Shown here in pieces: positions 1-7,754 of a DNA stretch of 58,150 bases. Under the pieces are notes generated by a model. That model was not told where the DNA came from, searched no databases, and saw only the letters and a list, made by a program, of their open reading frames with translations. The stretch is taken from positions 1 through 58,150 of the forward strand of contig NZ_UPHT01000086.1 of NCBI RefSeq assembly GCF_900566085.1, read 5' to 3'. The position numbers and the translations under genes were made by a program. How positions within the stretch are numbered: the stretch's first letter is position 1; each line of letters opens with the position of its first letter. This stretch comes from Mycobacterium attenuatum (lineage in GTDB: Bacteria; Actinomycetota; Actinomycetes; Mycobacteriales; Mycobacteriaceae).

Positions 1-109
1 GACCACCACCACGACCACCGTCGAGGAGTCACCGTCAGCAGCCGCGAGCCGCTATCAGCAGCTCGCGGCTGCTGACGGTGACTCCTCGACGGTGGTCGTG
101 GGGGTGGTC
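1..109. repeat. 49-bp inverted repeat, fold-back of the istB 5' end
   Basis: Bases 1-49 and 61-109 are reverse complements with one mismatch (near base 100) around an 11-bp spacer. The arms are not a generic terminator: both encode the N-terminus of an IstB-like protein. The right arm reads it on the minus strand, continuing from the ATG at 135. The left arm reads it on the plus strand and runs on into Arg-Tyr-Gln-Gln-Leu, a sequence typical of IstB N-termini. Two istB starts therefore face each other head to head at the window edge. This is either a real inverted junction between two IS copies or a fold-back assembly artefact at a contig end. Confidence 0.9.
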
Positions 110-135
110 TTGGGGGTGCGGGGGGTGGGGGTCAT
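55..135 (-). pseudogene. Truncated istB start
   Basis: An ATG at 135-133 overlaps the transposase stop as ATGA. The frame gives MTPTPRTPKTTPTTTVEESP and then Ser-Ala-Ala-Ala-Ser-Cys before a TGA at 57-55. The protein, expected to be the AAA+ ATPase helper of IS21 transposition, is cut exactly at the palindrome centre (about base 60). The opposite arm on the plus strand reads the same peptide and carries it further. Confidence 0.6.
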
Positions 136-1493
136 TGGATGGTCCTGTTCTGGGCGGCCCGCTCGTAAGCGGACAAGTCGATGACGGTGGAATCGGTTGA
201 CGGAGTTGACGTTTCAATGGCGGTGATGGATGGCTGCTTGAGTTGAAGCAGTTGCGCGGCAGCGGCTTTGGCCGCCGGGCCCGGTGGGATGCGTTCCTTG
301 CGGCGGTGTGGGCGTCCGGTCGCTGCGGTGGCCATCGCGGCGGCGTCCAGGGCGATGACATGCCCGCTGTCGCGCACCATCACCCCGAGCCCGTCGGCGG
401 CCATCCGGTGGCGCGCGATCACGATCCCGCTCGTAGTGGCGATATCGCAGAACTCACCCCCGACCGGATGCGACACCACGACCTGGGCCGCCGCCAGTTC
501 CGGCGGCACCGAATAGCGGTTGCCGCGGTAAGACACCATCGCTTGACGCGAGGCGGTGCGAGCCTCGGCGACGATCACCGGATACGGCGTCGCCGGCGCC
601 GGTTGCAGTGGCTCTGTTTTGGCCACCACGGCGACTGAGGACCGGCCGTCGGCCGTGGCCCGCAGCCGGGTGTCACCACGGACCCGCGTGAAGCGATCCA
701 GACTCACCTGGGCCGCCTCGACGGTCATATCGTCGGCCAGGGTGCGCCACCAGCGTTGCGCGGCGGTGTGGTTGACCTTCTCCACCACGCCCTTGCGGTT
801 ACCGCGCCGGGCCGGGCAGATCGCCACCGCCACGCCGTAGTGCTTGGCCACCCCGGCGAACGACGCGCTCACCCGACCTGAGCCGGGGTCGCACACCGTG
901 GCCATCCGATCGAAGCGCCACACCCGGGTCAGTCCACCCAGGCCACGGGTCACCCGGTCCAGGCCGGCGACCAGATGCGGCTGGTCCTCACTCGGCGCCA
1001 AATAGCCGCGCCACATCCCGGAATGCGACAGTGAGCCGACCAACAGGTGCGCTGTCTTTCCCCACCCCCACGATGCCGGTGGGTCGGGCAATTCCAGCCA
1101 GTCCCATTGGGTTTCCTCACCCGGCGGGTGCGGGATCACCGCGTTCGGGCGCTGCGTGGCAGTCCGGCAGGCCTCACAAACCGGGCGCAGGTCCCGGGCA
1201 CGGATGTTGCGGGTCAGGCTCTGATAGGACAACCCGAACCCCAGGTCCTCGAGTTCGTCGAACAGGGTGCGGGCCCACAGGTGCGGGTCCTCGGTCAGCC
1301 TCGCGGTGACGTAGTCGACGAACGGATCGAACGGGTCCGGGCCGGGGCGGGCGCGGACCCCGGGTGTGCCGCCACCGGCCAGATACTTGCGGACCGTCTT
1401 GCGGTCGAAGCCGGTGTGGCGGGCGATCGCCGAGATCGTCCAACCACGTTTGCGTAGGGCATGTACTTCCACATCGTCCTCCCATGTGAGCAT
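132..1493 (-). CDS. IS21-family transposase (IstA-like, DDE)
   Basis: 453 residues. It opens with a helix-turn-helix (residues about 5-40, containing WTISAIARHTGFDRKTVRKY) and continues into a DDE/RNase H-fold integrase core. Candidate acidic residues are the Asp in TQWDWLEL, the Asp near ATVCDPGSG and the Glu in KGVVEKVNH. The C-terminus resembles a Mu-type transposase beta-barrel (YRGNRYSVPPEL). I chose the ATG at 1493 because AAGGAGG lies about 9 nt upstream; the longer reading frame to 1577 lacks such a site. The stop overlaps the istB ATG (ATGA), the standard istA/istB arrangement. The frame looks intact, but without a full istB the copy is probably not autonomous as sequenced. Confidence 0.88.
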   Translation of the reverse strand: MLTWEDDVEVHALRKRGWTISAIARHTGFDRKTVRKYLAGGGTPGVRARPGPDPFDPFVDYVTARLTEDPHLWARTLFDELEDLGFGLSYQSLTRNIRARDLRPVCEACRTATQRPNAVIPHPPGEETQWDWLELPDPPASWGWGKTAHLLVGSLSHSGMWRGYLAPSEDQPHLVAGLDRVTRGLGGLTRVWRFDRMATVCDPGSGRVSASFAGVAKHYGVAVAICPARRGNRKGVVEKVNHTAAQRWWRTLADDMTVEAAQVSLDRFTRVRGDTRLRATADGRSSVAVVAKTEPLQPAPATPYPVIVAEARTASRQAMVSYRGNRYSVPPELAAAQVVVSHPVGGEFCDIATTSGIVIARHRMAADGLGVMVRDSGHVIALDAAAMATAATGRPHRRKERIPPGPAAKAAAAQLLQLKQPSITAIETSTPSTDSTVIDLSAYERAAQNRTIQ

Positions 1494-1581
1494 GAGAAAG
1501 CGGGCCTCCTTCGGTGGAGCAACTGGCGTCAGACACCAGCGGCTTCGAGGGAGGCCCGCCCTTCTCGGCGGAGCCACACGG

Positions 1582-1624
1582 GTGGGGAATTTCGATGAGC
1601 GTCAGTGGGGAATTTCAGTGAGCG
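1582..1624. repeat. IS terminal repeats, two 20-bp copies
   Basis: GTGGGGAATTTCGATGAGCG at 1582-1601 recurs as GTGGGGAATTTCAGTGAGCG at 1605-1624, a 23-bp spacing with two mismatches. They lie between the transposase start and the predicted outer end. This matches the transposase-binding repeats that IS21-family elements carry inside their ends. Confidence 0.75.
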
Positions 1625-1669
1625 CGGTCAGCGGGTCGCCATGGCACTTCCTTCCAGCGCTAGATTTTT

Positions 1670-1684
1670 GAGAGCGCTGCTCTC
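1670..1684. promoter_or_regulatory. Candidate TetR operator
   Basis: GAGAGC-gct-GCTCTC is a perfect 6+6 inverted repeat about 75 bp upstream of the TetR gene at 1757 and just outside the IS end. Autoregulatory TetR sites usually sit in this position. No binding data; assignment is positional. If the IS inserted here, it may have displaced native upstream promoter sequence. Confidence 0.35.
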
Positions 1685-1756
1685 GTTACCAAACACGCTG
1701 CCATAGCGCTGACACAAAAGCAAGAGCGGTGATCTCGGTTATGCCAGACTTGCGGC

Positions 1757-2443
1757 ATGGGCAAACGCCAGGACTCACGGGAGCAGATCGAGGCCAAGAT
1801 CATCGAGCTGGGCCGGCGGCACCTGGCCGATCATGGCGCAGCCGGATTGTCACTGCGTGCGGTTGCCCGCGACCTGGGCATGGTTTCCTCAGCCGTTTAC
1901 CGATACGTCGTCAACCGCGACGAGCTGTTGACGTTGCTTCTCGTCGACGCATACTCCGATCTGGCCGACGCGGTGGACCGCGCTCGCGCCGAGGCCGGAC
2001 TCGACTCGTGGAGCGACGATGTCATCGCGATCGCGCATGCGGTCCGTGTTTGGGCCGTCGCACACCCGGCGCAGTGGGCGCTGCTGTACGGCAGCCCCGT
2101 CCCCGGGTATCACGCGCCACCGGAACGTACCGTCGGCGTCGGTACTCGCGTCGTCAGGGCGTTGTTCGACGCAATCGCCGCGGCCATTGCCACCGGCGAC
2201 ATTATTTTGACGAATAACGTTGCGTCCCAGCCTATGTCATGGGACTTCGAGCGGCTTCGACGGGAGTTCGACTTTCCAGGCGATGATCGCGTGGTCGCGA
2301 AGTGCTTCTTGCTGTGGGCTGGTGTGGTCGGGGCGATCAGTTTGGAGGTGTTCGGACAGTACGGCGCCGACACGCTGACCGAGCCCCGTCAGGTTTTCGA
2401 CGGTCAGATACGGCTACTGGTCGACATCTTGGCGCAGCATTGA
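1757..2443 (+). CDS. TetR/AcrR family transcriptional regulator (Rv1816-like)
   Basis: 228 residues. The N-terminal TetR helix-turn-helix spans about residues 8-58 (AGLSLRAVARDLGMVSSAVY then RYVVNRDELL). The C-terminal ligand/dimer domain resembles the WHG-type TetR_C family. Sequence and synteny match H37Rv Rv1816. The start is the ATG directly before GKRQDSREQ; the H37Rv protein is annotated a few residues longer, but here the upstream frame lacks a good start. It is followed by a VOC/FAD gene pair it may regulate. Ligand unknown. Confidence 0.85.
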   Translation: MGKRQDSREQIEAKIIELGRRHLADHGAAGLSLRAVARDLGMVSSAVYRYVVNRDELLTLLLVDAYSDLADAVDRARAEAGLDSWSDDVIAIAHAVRVWAVAHPAQWALLYGSPVPGYHAPPERTVGVGTRVVRALFDAIAAAIATGDIILTNNVASQPMSWDFERLRREFDFPGDDRVVAKCFLLWAGVVGAISLEVFGQYGADTLTEPRQVFDGQIRLLVDILAQH

Positions 2444-2568
2444 CGACATGGTGACGCCCTCGAATTAGAACGTGTTCAGCAGTCTCGTTGGGGCCGGCAG
2501 TCGGCGGTGATGGCAAAGGCCTTACGAACTCTTTCAGGCGCCACCAGGCTGAGCTATTCTGCGAGACG

Positions 2569-3069
2569 ATGAACTTTTCCGTTCCCTCGCCGACACAGAT
2601 CGCGTGGGTGATCACGGACCTAGACGCCACCGAAAAAGCCCTCACCGGCCTATTGGGTGCTCGGAGGTGGGTGCGGATACCCGATGTGCACTTTGCTCCC
2701 GATACTTGCAGCTATCACGGCCAACCTGCCGACTTCGTCGCGAGCATCTCGCTGAGCTACCTCGGCGACATGCAGTTAGAGCTCATCTCGCCAGTCCGCG
2801 GGGAGAATATCTATAGTGACTTCTTGCGCGAGTCCGGTCCGGGCCTGCACCACATTTGCATGGAAGCCGAGAGCCCCGAACGGCTGGAGGCAGCACTTGT
2901 TGAGGCGGCCGAGAACGGCGCCACTGTGGTGCAGCGGGGCGTGATGCCCGGCGGGATTCACTTCGCCTATCTGGCGGCGCCGGAGGCAGGGGTGCCGTTT
3001 GTGGAGATCGCATATTTCTCACCGGAGATCAGGGCGTTCTACGACTACATCAAACGGGAGCAGCGGTGA
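2569..3069 (+). CDS. VOC (glyoxalase/bleomycin-resistance fold) family protein
   Basis: 166 residues with the paired beta-alpha-beta-beta-beta modules of the vicinal oxygen chelate superfamily. The first module starts at QIAWVITDLDATEKAL, and a metal-type HHICMEAE segment lies near residue 101. This family includes epimerases, dioxygenases and lyases acting on CoA esters or small ketones. The start is the ATG before NFSVPSP; TATTCT lies 8 nt upstream, so the mRNA may have almost no leader. The stop overlaps the next gene's GTG by 4 bp (GTGA), suggesting translational coupling with the FAD dehydrogenase. I do not recall a VOC gene here in H37Rv. Substrate unknown. Confidence 0.8.
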   Translation: MNFSVPSPTQIAWVITDLDATEKALTGLLGARRWVRIPDVHFAPDTCSYHGQPADFVASISLSYLGDMQLELISPVRGENIYSDFLRESGPGLHHICMEAESPERLEAALVEAAENGATVVQRGVMPGGIHFAYLAAPEAGVPFVEIAYFSPEIRAFYDYIKREQR

Positions 3070-4529
3070 GCACCGACATACCAGCAACGATTAGCGCGGA
3101 CTCGGTGGCGGTGTGGTCGGATGACGTCGATGTGGTGGTGATCGGTTTCGGCATCGCCGGCGGATGCGCGGCGGTGACGGCGGCCGCGGCGGGTGCACGG
3201 GTGGTGGTGCTCGAGCGAGCCGCCGTCGCGGGCGGCACCACGTCGCTTGCTGGCGGGCATTTCTATCTGGGCGGCGGGACCGCGGTCCAGCAAGCGACCG
3301 GTCATGCTGACTCGCCCGACGAGATGTACAAGTACCTGGTCGCGGTGTCGCGGCAGCCTGATCACGACAAGATCCGGGCTTACTGTGACGGCAGTGTCGA
3401 GCATTTCAACTGGCTGGAAAGCCTGGGTTTTCAGTTCGAACGCAGCTACTTTCCCGGCAAGGCCGTAATCCAGCCCAACACCGAGGGACTGATGTTCACC
3501 GGCAACGAGAAGGTCTGGCCTTTCTTCGAGATGGCGGTTCCCGCGCCGCGCGGCCATAAGGTGCCGGTACCCGGCGACACCGGCGGCGCCAGCATGGTGA
3601 TCGACCTGCTGGTCAAGCGAGCCGCGAACCTTGGGGTGCAAAGCCGCTACGAAACCGGTGCCACCGGGCTGATCGTGGACCGATCCGGCACCGTAACCGG
3701 GGTGATGTGGAAGCGGTTTGCTGACACCGGTGCGATCAAGGCGAAATCGGTGATTATCGCCGCGGGAGGATTCGTGATGAACCCAGACATGGTAGCCACC
3801 TATACCCCGAAGCTGGCCGAGAAGCCATTCGTGCTCGGCAACACTTACGACGACGGCTTGGGCATCAGGTTGGGTGTATCGGCCGGCGGCGCCACCGAAC
3901 ATATGGAACAGATTTTCATCACGGCTCCGCCGTACCCGCCGTCAATCCTGCTCACTGGTGTGATCGTCAACAATCTCGGCCAGCGGTTTGTCGCCGAGGA
4001 TTCCTACCACTCCCGGACCGCGGGGTTCGTCATGGACCAGCCCGACAGCGCCGCGTATCTGATCGTCGACGAAGCGCACCTGCAACGGCCCACGATGCCG
4101 TTGGTCCCGTTGATCGACGGCTGGGAATCGGTCGCCGAGATGGAGGCCGCGCTGGGCATCCCCCAGGGCAACCTGGTGGCGACGCTGGACCGCTATAACA
4201 CCTACGCCGCGCGCGGTGCGGACCCCGACTTTCACAAGCAGCCGGAATTCCTTGCGCCACAAGACAAAGGGCCGTGGGGAGCATTCGACATGTCATTGGG
4301 TAAGGCGATGTATGCCGGCTTCACCCTCGGCGGCTTGGCCACATCGGTAGACGGCGAGGTGTTGCGTGAAGACGGCTCGGTGATACCCGGGTTGTATGCG
4401 GCGGGAGCGTGCGCATCCAACATCGCCCAGGACGGCAAGGGCTACGCCAGTGGGACGCAGCTGGGCGAGGGCTCGTTCTTCGGCCGCCGCGCCGGAGCGC
4501 ACGCGGCCCGGCGGGCCGGGGGCGCCTAG
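3066..4529 (+). CDS. FAD-dependent dehydrogenase / fumarate-reductase-type flavoprotein (Rv1817-like)
   Basis: 487 residues, the length of H37Rv Rv1817 as I recall it. An FAD-binding Rossmann motif lies near residues 20-45 (DVVVIGFGIAGGCAAVTAAA, then an acidic VVLERA strand end), followed by GGTTSLAGGHFYLGGG. The C-terminal FAD-closing motif is GLYAAGACASNIAQDGKGYA then SGTQLGEGSFFGRRAG. The family contains 3-ketosteroid delta-1-dehydrogenases and fumarate reductase flavoproteins; the exact substrate cannot be read. GTG start overlaps the VOC stop. The last 14 codons and stop lie inside the first copy of a 56-bp tandem repeat, so the C-terminus has been duplicated downstream without being translated. 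Confidence 0.88.
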   Translation: MSTDIPATISADSVAVWSDDVDVVVIGFGIAGGCAAVTAAAAGARVVVLERAAVAGGTTSLAGGHFYLGGGTAVQQATGHADSPDEMYKYLVAVSRQPDHDKIRAYCDGSVEHFNWLESLGFQFERSYFPGKAVIQPNTEGLMFTGNEKVWPFFEMAVPAPRGHKVPVPGDTGGASMVIDLLVKRAANLGVQSRYETGATGLIVDRSGTVTGVMWKRFADTGAIKAKSVIIAAGGFVMNPDMVATYTPKLAEKPFVLGNTYDDGLGIRLGVSAGGATEHMEQIFITAPPYPPSILLTGVIVNNLGQRFVAEDSYHSRTAGFVMDQPDSAAYLIVDEAHLQRPTMPLVPLIDGWESVAEMEAALGIPQGNLVATLDRYNTYAARGADPDFHKQPEFLAPQDKGPWGAFDMSLGKAMYAGFTLGGLATSVDGEVLREDGSVIPGLYAAGACASNIAQDGKGYASGTQLGEGSFFGRRAGAHAARRAGGA

Positions 4530-4624
4530 GTGCGTTGAGTGAGGGCGCCGGAGCGCACGCGGCCCGGCGGGCCGGGGGCGCCTAGGTGCGTTGAGTGAGG
4601 GCGCCGGAGCGCACGCGGCCCGGC
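4489..4624. repeat. 56-bp tandem repeat, 2.4 copies
   Basis: Units start at 4489, 4545 and 4601; the first two are full, the third is 24 bp. Each begins GCGCCGGAGCGCACGCGGCC and ends GGTGCGTTGAGTGAGG. The first unit contains the end of the FAD dehydrogenase, including its TAG, and the third abuts the stop of the PE_PGRS-like gene on the other strand. It bridges two convergent genes and is very GC-rich, so copy number may vary between isolates or be misassembled. Confidence 0.93.
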
Positions 4625-5187
4625 TAGAGCAACCCGTCCAACCCGTTCAGACCCAACAGTCCGCCGGTACCGCCAGCACCGACACGGCCCTTGGTAATCC
4701 CCAAACCCGCGTTGCCGCCGCCCCCGCCGTTGCCGAACAGAAAGGCGCGGCCGCCTTGGCCGCCTGCTGTCCCGGTGTTTCCGAGACCGTCACCGCCGGC
4801 ACCGCCGTCGCCGAACAGCAGCCCACCATCCCCGCCGTGCCCACTGTTACCGGTACCTGAGCCGCCGGCGCCGCCGTTGCCGATCAGGATCTCACCGTTG
4901 CCACCTTTTGCACCGGTTTCCGGAGCGCCGTTGGCCCCGTTGCCGATCGGCGGCCGGCCCACCAAGGCGATCGTTGGCGCGTTTACGAGGTCTAGCAACG
5001 CCTGAAGTGGGTTGACGTTGGCGCCCTCGGCGACCGCACGAGAGCCCGCTGCGGCGTTGAGGGCCAGCACGAATTGATCGTGAAACACCGACACCTGGGC
5101 GCTGAGCTGTTGATATGCCCGTCCGTACTCCGAAAATAGGGTGGCGATCGCTGTCGAGGCACGCGGGGTCGCCGTCACGAACGACAT
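4624..5187 (-). pseudogene. Degenerate PE_PGRS33-like gene (Rv1818c position)
   Basis: 187 residues. It is syntenic with H37Rv PE_PGRS33 (about 498 residues) and shares its tail (GLLGLNGLDGLL against GLLGKNGMNGLP). GGAGGT upstream of the ATG at 5187 supports the start. The PE domain is damaged: after MSFVTATPRAS it jumps to AIATLFSEYGRAYQQLSAQ, losing about 39 residues, including the first helix that packs against a PPE partner. The Pro-Glu pair is Pro-Arg, and the YxxxE type VII secretion motif reads SRAVAE, with Tyr lost. The Gly-rich PGRS part is much shortened. The frame is open, but secretion is unlikely; I treat it as decayed. Confidence 0.7.
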
Positions 5188-5731
5188 GTGACACCTCCAA
5201 ACCAGCAACGAGACCACGAGCCGGACCGCGAGCCAGCGACGTCGAGACCGCCGTGCCCGGCCAGCGCCGCGGGCGGTGCACCGGTGGGTGGCCGCCGATA
5301 CGACTCATCTGCGCCCGGCGGACGTAGGTGGCGTCCCGAATTGCCACAACGGGCCGCTACGGGCATGTCCGCGGACAGTGACCGCCCGCACCGGAGGGTC
5401 ATCCAACGATCGTGGCTGTCAGGCTCGATTGATGCGCCTGTTCCTCTTCAGTTGTCAGGCCTGATGCCGCGACGCTACGGGTGCGCGGTGCCCCGCGTCA
5501 TGACCACAACGAGGCATTTGCATCGCGTCTCGGTAGTCAGATTTGACTATCGAGATCGGCCACTGCCACGCCGAGGTTGCGGCAAGAACACGGTCGCAGT
5601 AGGCACTTGCAGCGACTGCGTCCGCCGGACGATGCCAAGCGATGTCAATCCGGAACGCGCGCAACGTGTTTCGCAACGGGTACCTACACGGTCCGGACGC
5701 CACGAGGGCGGTGACTGGATCCGAGCCGGCT
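5188..5731. other. 544-bp intergenic region, no gene seen
   Basis: Lies between the PE_PGRS-like start and the bacA stop, both on the minus strand. It should carry the PE_PGRS promoter near 5190-5300. The only structure I can support is an inverted repeat at 5528-5555: TCTCGGTAGTCA, four bases, TGACTATCGAGA (11 of 12 pairs). It may be an operator, or a distal terminator for bacA. Open frames here have no recognisable product. Confidence 0.6.
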
Positions 5732-7651
5732 CTACGTCCTTACCGGCTCCTTCGTCACCGGGCTCAGCCGCCATGGCCCGCCGCCCAGCAACTCGAGCTG
5801 CTGGTCGTGCAGGCGCTCCAGCGCGGGCCGGTGGCTGACGCTGACGATGATGCAGTCGGGCAGCTCGTTGCGCAGCAGTTCGTACAGCGCGAATTCCAGG
5901 CCCGTGTCGAGCGCCGATGTGCTTTCGTCGAGGAACACGGCTTTGGGTTTGGTGAGCAAAATACGGGCGAAGGCAACGCGCTGTTGTTCGCCGGGGGAGA
6001 GCACCTTGGCCCAGTCTCGTTCTTCTTCGAGTCGGTCGCACAGCGGCGCGAGGGCCACCTTGGTCAGCGTGTCGCGAACTACGTTGTCCGAGATGGCGAA
6101 AGGTGGATTGGGATAGCACACCACGTCGCGCAGGGTGCCCAGTGGCACATACGGCAGCTGGGACAAGAACATCGTTTCGTTGTCGCCGTCGGGACGGCGC
6201 AGCGTCCCCGAGGCGAAGGGCCATAGTTCTGCCAGGCTGCGCAGCAGAGACGTCTTGCCGGACCCGGAACGCCCGGTGATCACCAGCGAATCGCCGCGGT
6301 CGAGCCGGACGTCGAGCGGATCGATCAACCGATCGCCGGCGGGGGTGCGAACTTCGACCTCGTTGAGCTCAACGGACTCGTCGTCGCTCGGCCGGGTTAG
6401 CACCGCAGGCAGCGCGCGGCCCTTCTCGTTGGCGTCAACCAGCCCGTACAAACGGATGATCGCCGCGCGGAAGGAGGCGAACGCGTCGTAGTTGTTTCGA
6501 AAGAACGACAACGAGTCGTGAATATTGCCGAACGCGGTGGCCGTCTGGCTCACGTCACCGAATTCGATTTGCCCGGCGAACAATCGAGGCGCCTGGATCA
6601 CCCACGGCAGCGGAACAATTGTCTGACTCACCGACAGGTTCCACCCGTTGAAGGCGATGCTGCGGCGTACGTACCGACGGTAGTTGTCGATCACTGGCCT
6701 GAACCGTTGCTCCAATTGCGCGCCCTCGACCCGCTCACCGCGGTAGAAGCCCACTGCCTCGGCCGCGTCGCGCAGCCGCACCAGCGCGTATCGGAAAGCG
6801 GCATTGAGCTTTTCGTTGCGGAAGCTGAGCCAGATCAGCGGACGCCCGATGACGAAGGAAATGACCGTTGCGACGAGCACATAGACAAGAACCGTCCAGA
6901 ACATTGCCCGCGGGAACGAGACACCCCATAGATTCAGGGTTCCGGAAAGGTTCCACAGGATCGCGGTGAAAGAGATCACTGAGATAATCGATTGCACGGC
7001 ACCGAAAAGCAGCGTGCTACCCGTGCCGTTGGAGGGTGAATTTGGGCTGCCGCCCACGCCGGCGGTGAAGATGTCGATGTCTTGCTGGATGCGCTGATCC
7101 GGGTTGTCGATCGTCTCGTCGATAAACAGATCCCGGTAGTACGCCCTGCCGTCGAGCCAGTCTCTGGTGAGGTGGTCGGTCAGCCACACCCGCCAGGCGA
7201 TGATGAAGCGCTGGGTCAGATAGATGTCGGCCATCACCCGAACCACATGAATCACGGCCATGATGCTGAAAACCCCGATCGACATCCAAAACCCATGTAC
7301 ACCGGAGCTTTTCACTACCTCGTCCCCTGCGGCGGCGCCTTGGAATGCTTTCTGCAGAGCCGTGTACATGTCGTTGCCCTGATAGCTGAATAGAACATTC
7401 AGCCGCACCGCCAACACCACCGAGAACAACAGCACACCAAGCATCAGCCATACCGGAATGCTCTGGGGCCCGACGAAGTACTCACGGGTGATCCGCCAGT
7501 ACTGGCGTCCCCAGGGCGTCAGAAAGCGCAACAGAACCAACACAACCAGGACGCAGACAGCGCTGATCGCCCAGGCTTTGCCGACCCAATACAACGAATC
7601 CATAGTTGCCCTGGACCAGTCGATGGAGGGCGTAAACGGCTTCGGGCCCAA
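5732..7651 (-). CDS. bacA: BacA/SbmA-like ABC transporter (Rv1819c-like)
   Basis: 639 residues, equal to the H37Rv protein as I recall it. An N-terminal SbmA/BacA-type membrane domain (about residues 1-400; obvious helices at 25-45, 70-90 and 120-140) is fused to an ATPase. Visible ATPase motifs are Walker [10 protein letters not shown], signature LSPGEQQ and Walker [14 protein letters not shown]. In M. tuberculosis this protein imports cobalamin, bleomycin and antimicrobial peptides through a large water-filled cavity. As a homodimer of full-length fused chains it needs no partner gene. It is transcribed divergently from ilvG. Confidence 0.94.
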   Translation of the reverse strand: MGPKPFTPSIDWSRATMDSLYWVGKAWAISAVCVLVVLVLLRFLTPWGRQYWRITREYFVGPQSIPVWLMLGVLLFSVVLAVRLNVLFSYQGNDMYTALQKAFQGAAAGDEVVKSSGVHGFWMSIGVFSIMAVIHVVRVMADIYLTQRFIIAWRVWLTDHLTRDWLDGRAYYRDLFIDETIDNPDQRIQQDIDIFTAGVGGSPNSPSNGTGSTLLFGAVQSIISVISFTAILWNLSGTLNLWGVSFPRAMFWTVLVYVLVATVISFVIGRPLIWLSFRNEKLNAAFRYALVRLRDAAEAVGFYRGERVEGAQLEQRFRPVIDNYRRYVRRSIAFNGWNLSVSQTIVPLPWVIQAPRLFAGQIEFGDVSQTATAFGNIHDSLSFFRNNYDAFASFRAAIIRLYGLVDANEKGRALPAVLTRPSDDESVELNEVEVRTPAGDRLIDPLDVRLDRGDSLVITGRSGSGKTSLLRSLAELWPFASGTLRRPDGDNETMFLSQLPYVPLGTLRDVVCYPNPPFAISDNVVRDTLTKVALAPLCDRLEEERDWAKVLSPGEQQRVAFARILLTKPKAVFLDESTSALDTGLEFALYELLRNELPDCIIVSVSHRPALERLHDQQLELLGGGPWRLSPVTKEPVRT

Positions 7652-7754
7652 GGTAGATGCTCCTCACGGTCGAGGTGTTCAGGCGGCTGCTGAACAGAAA
7701 TCCTTCGGCGAAGGTACCGGAAGGATGCAGATAGGCTTTCGAAATATGACGGAT

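Larger units (their letters stand above)
1..1630 (-). mobile_element. Partial IS21-like insertion sequence
   Basis: The element contains an IstA-like transposase, an istB start overlapping its stop, and on the istA-upstream side two near-identical 20-bp repeats (1582-1601 and 1605-1624). Multiple short terminal repeats and outer ends beginning 5'-TG are usual in the IS21 family. On the minus strand a TG at 1630-1629 fits as the outer end, but I cannot verify the boundary or a target duplication. The other end, with most of istB, is missing because the window starts inside it. Confidence 0.75.

Noticed and set aside
1..109. Rho-independent terminator at the window start
   Set aside because: The arms are a duplicated istB coding start rather than a terminator, and the stem is far longer than needed.
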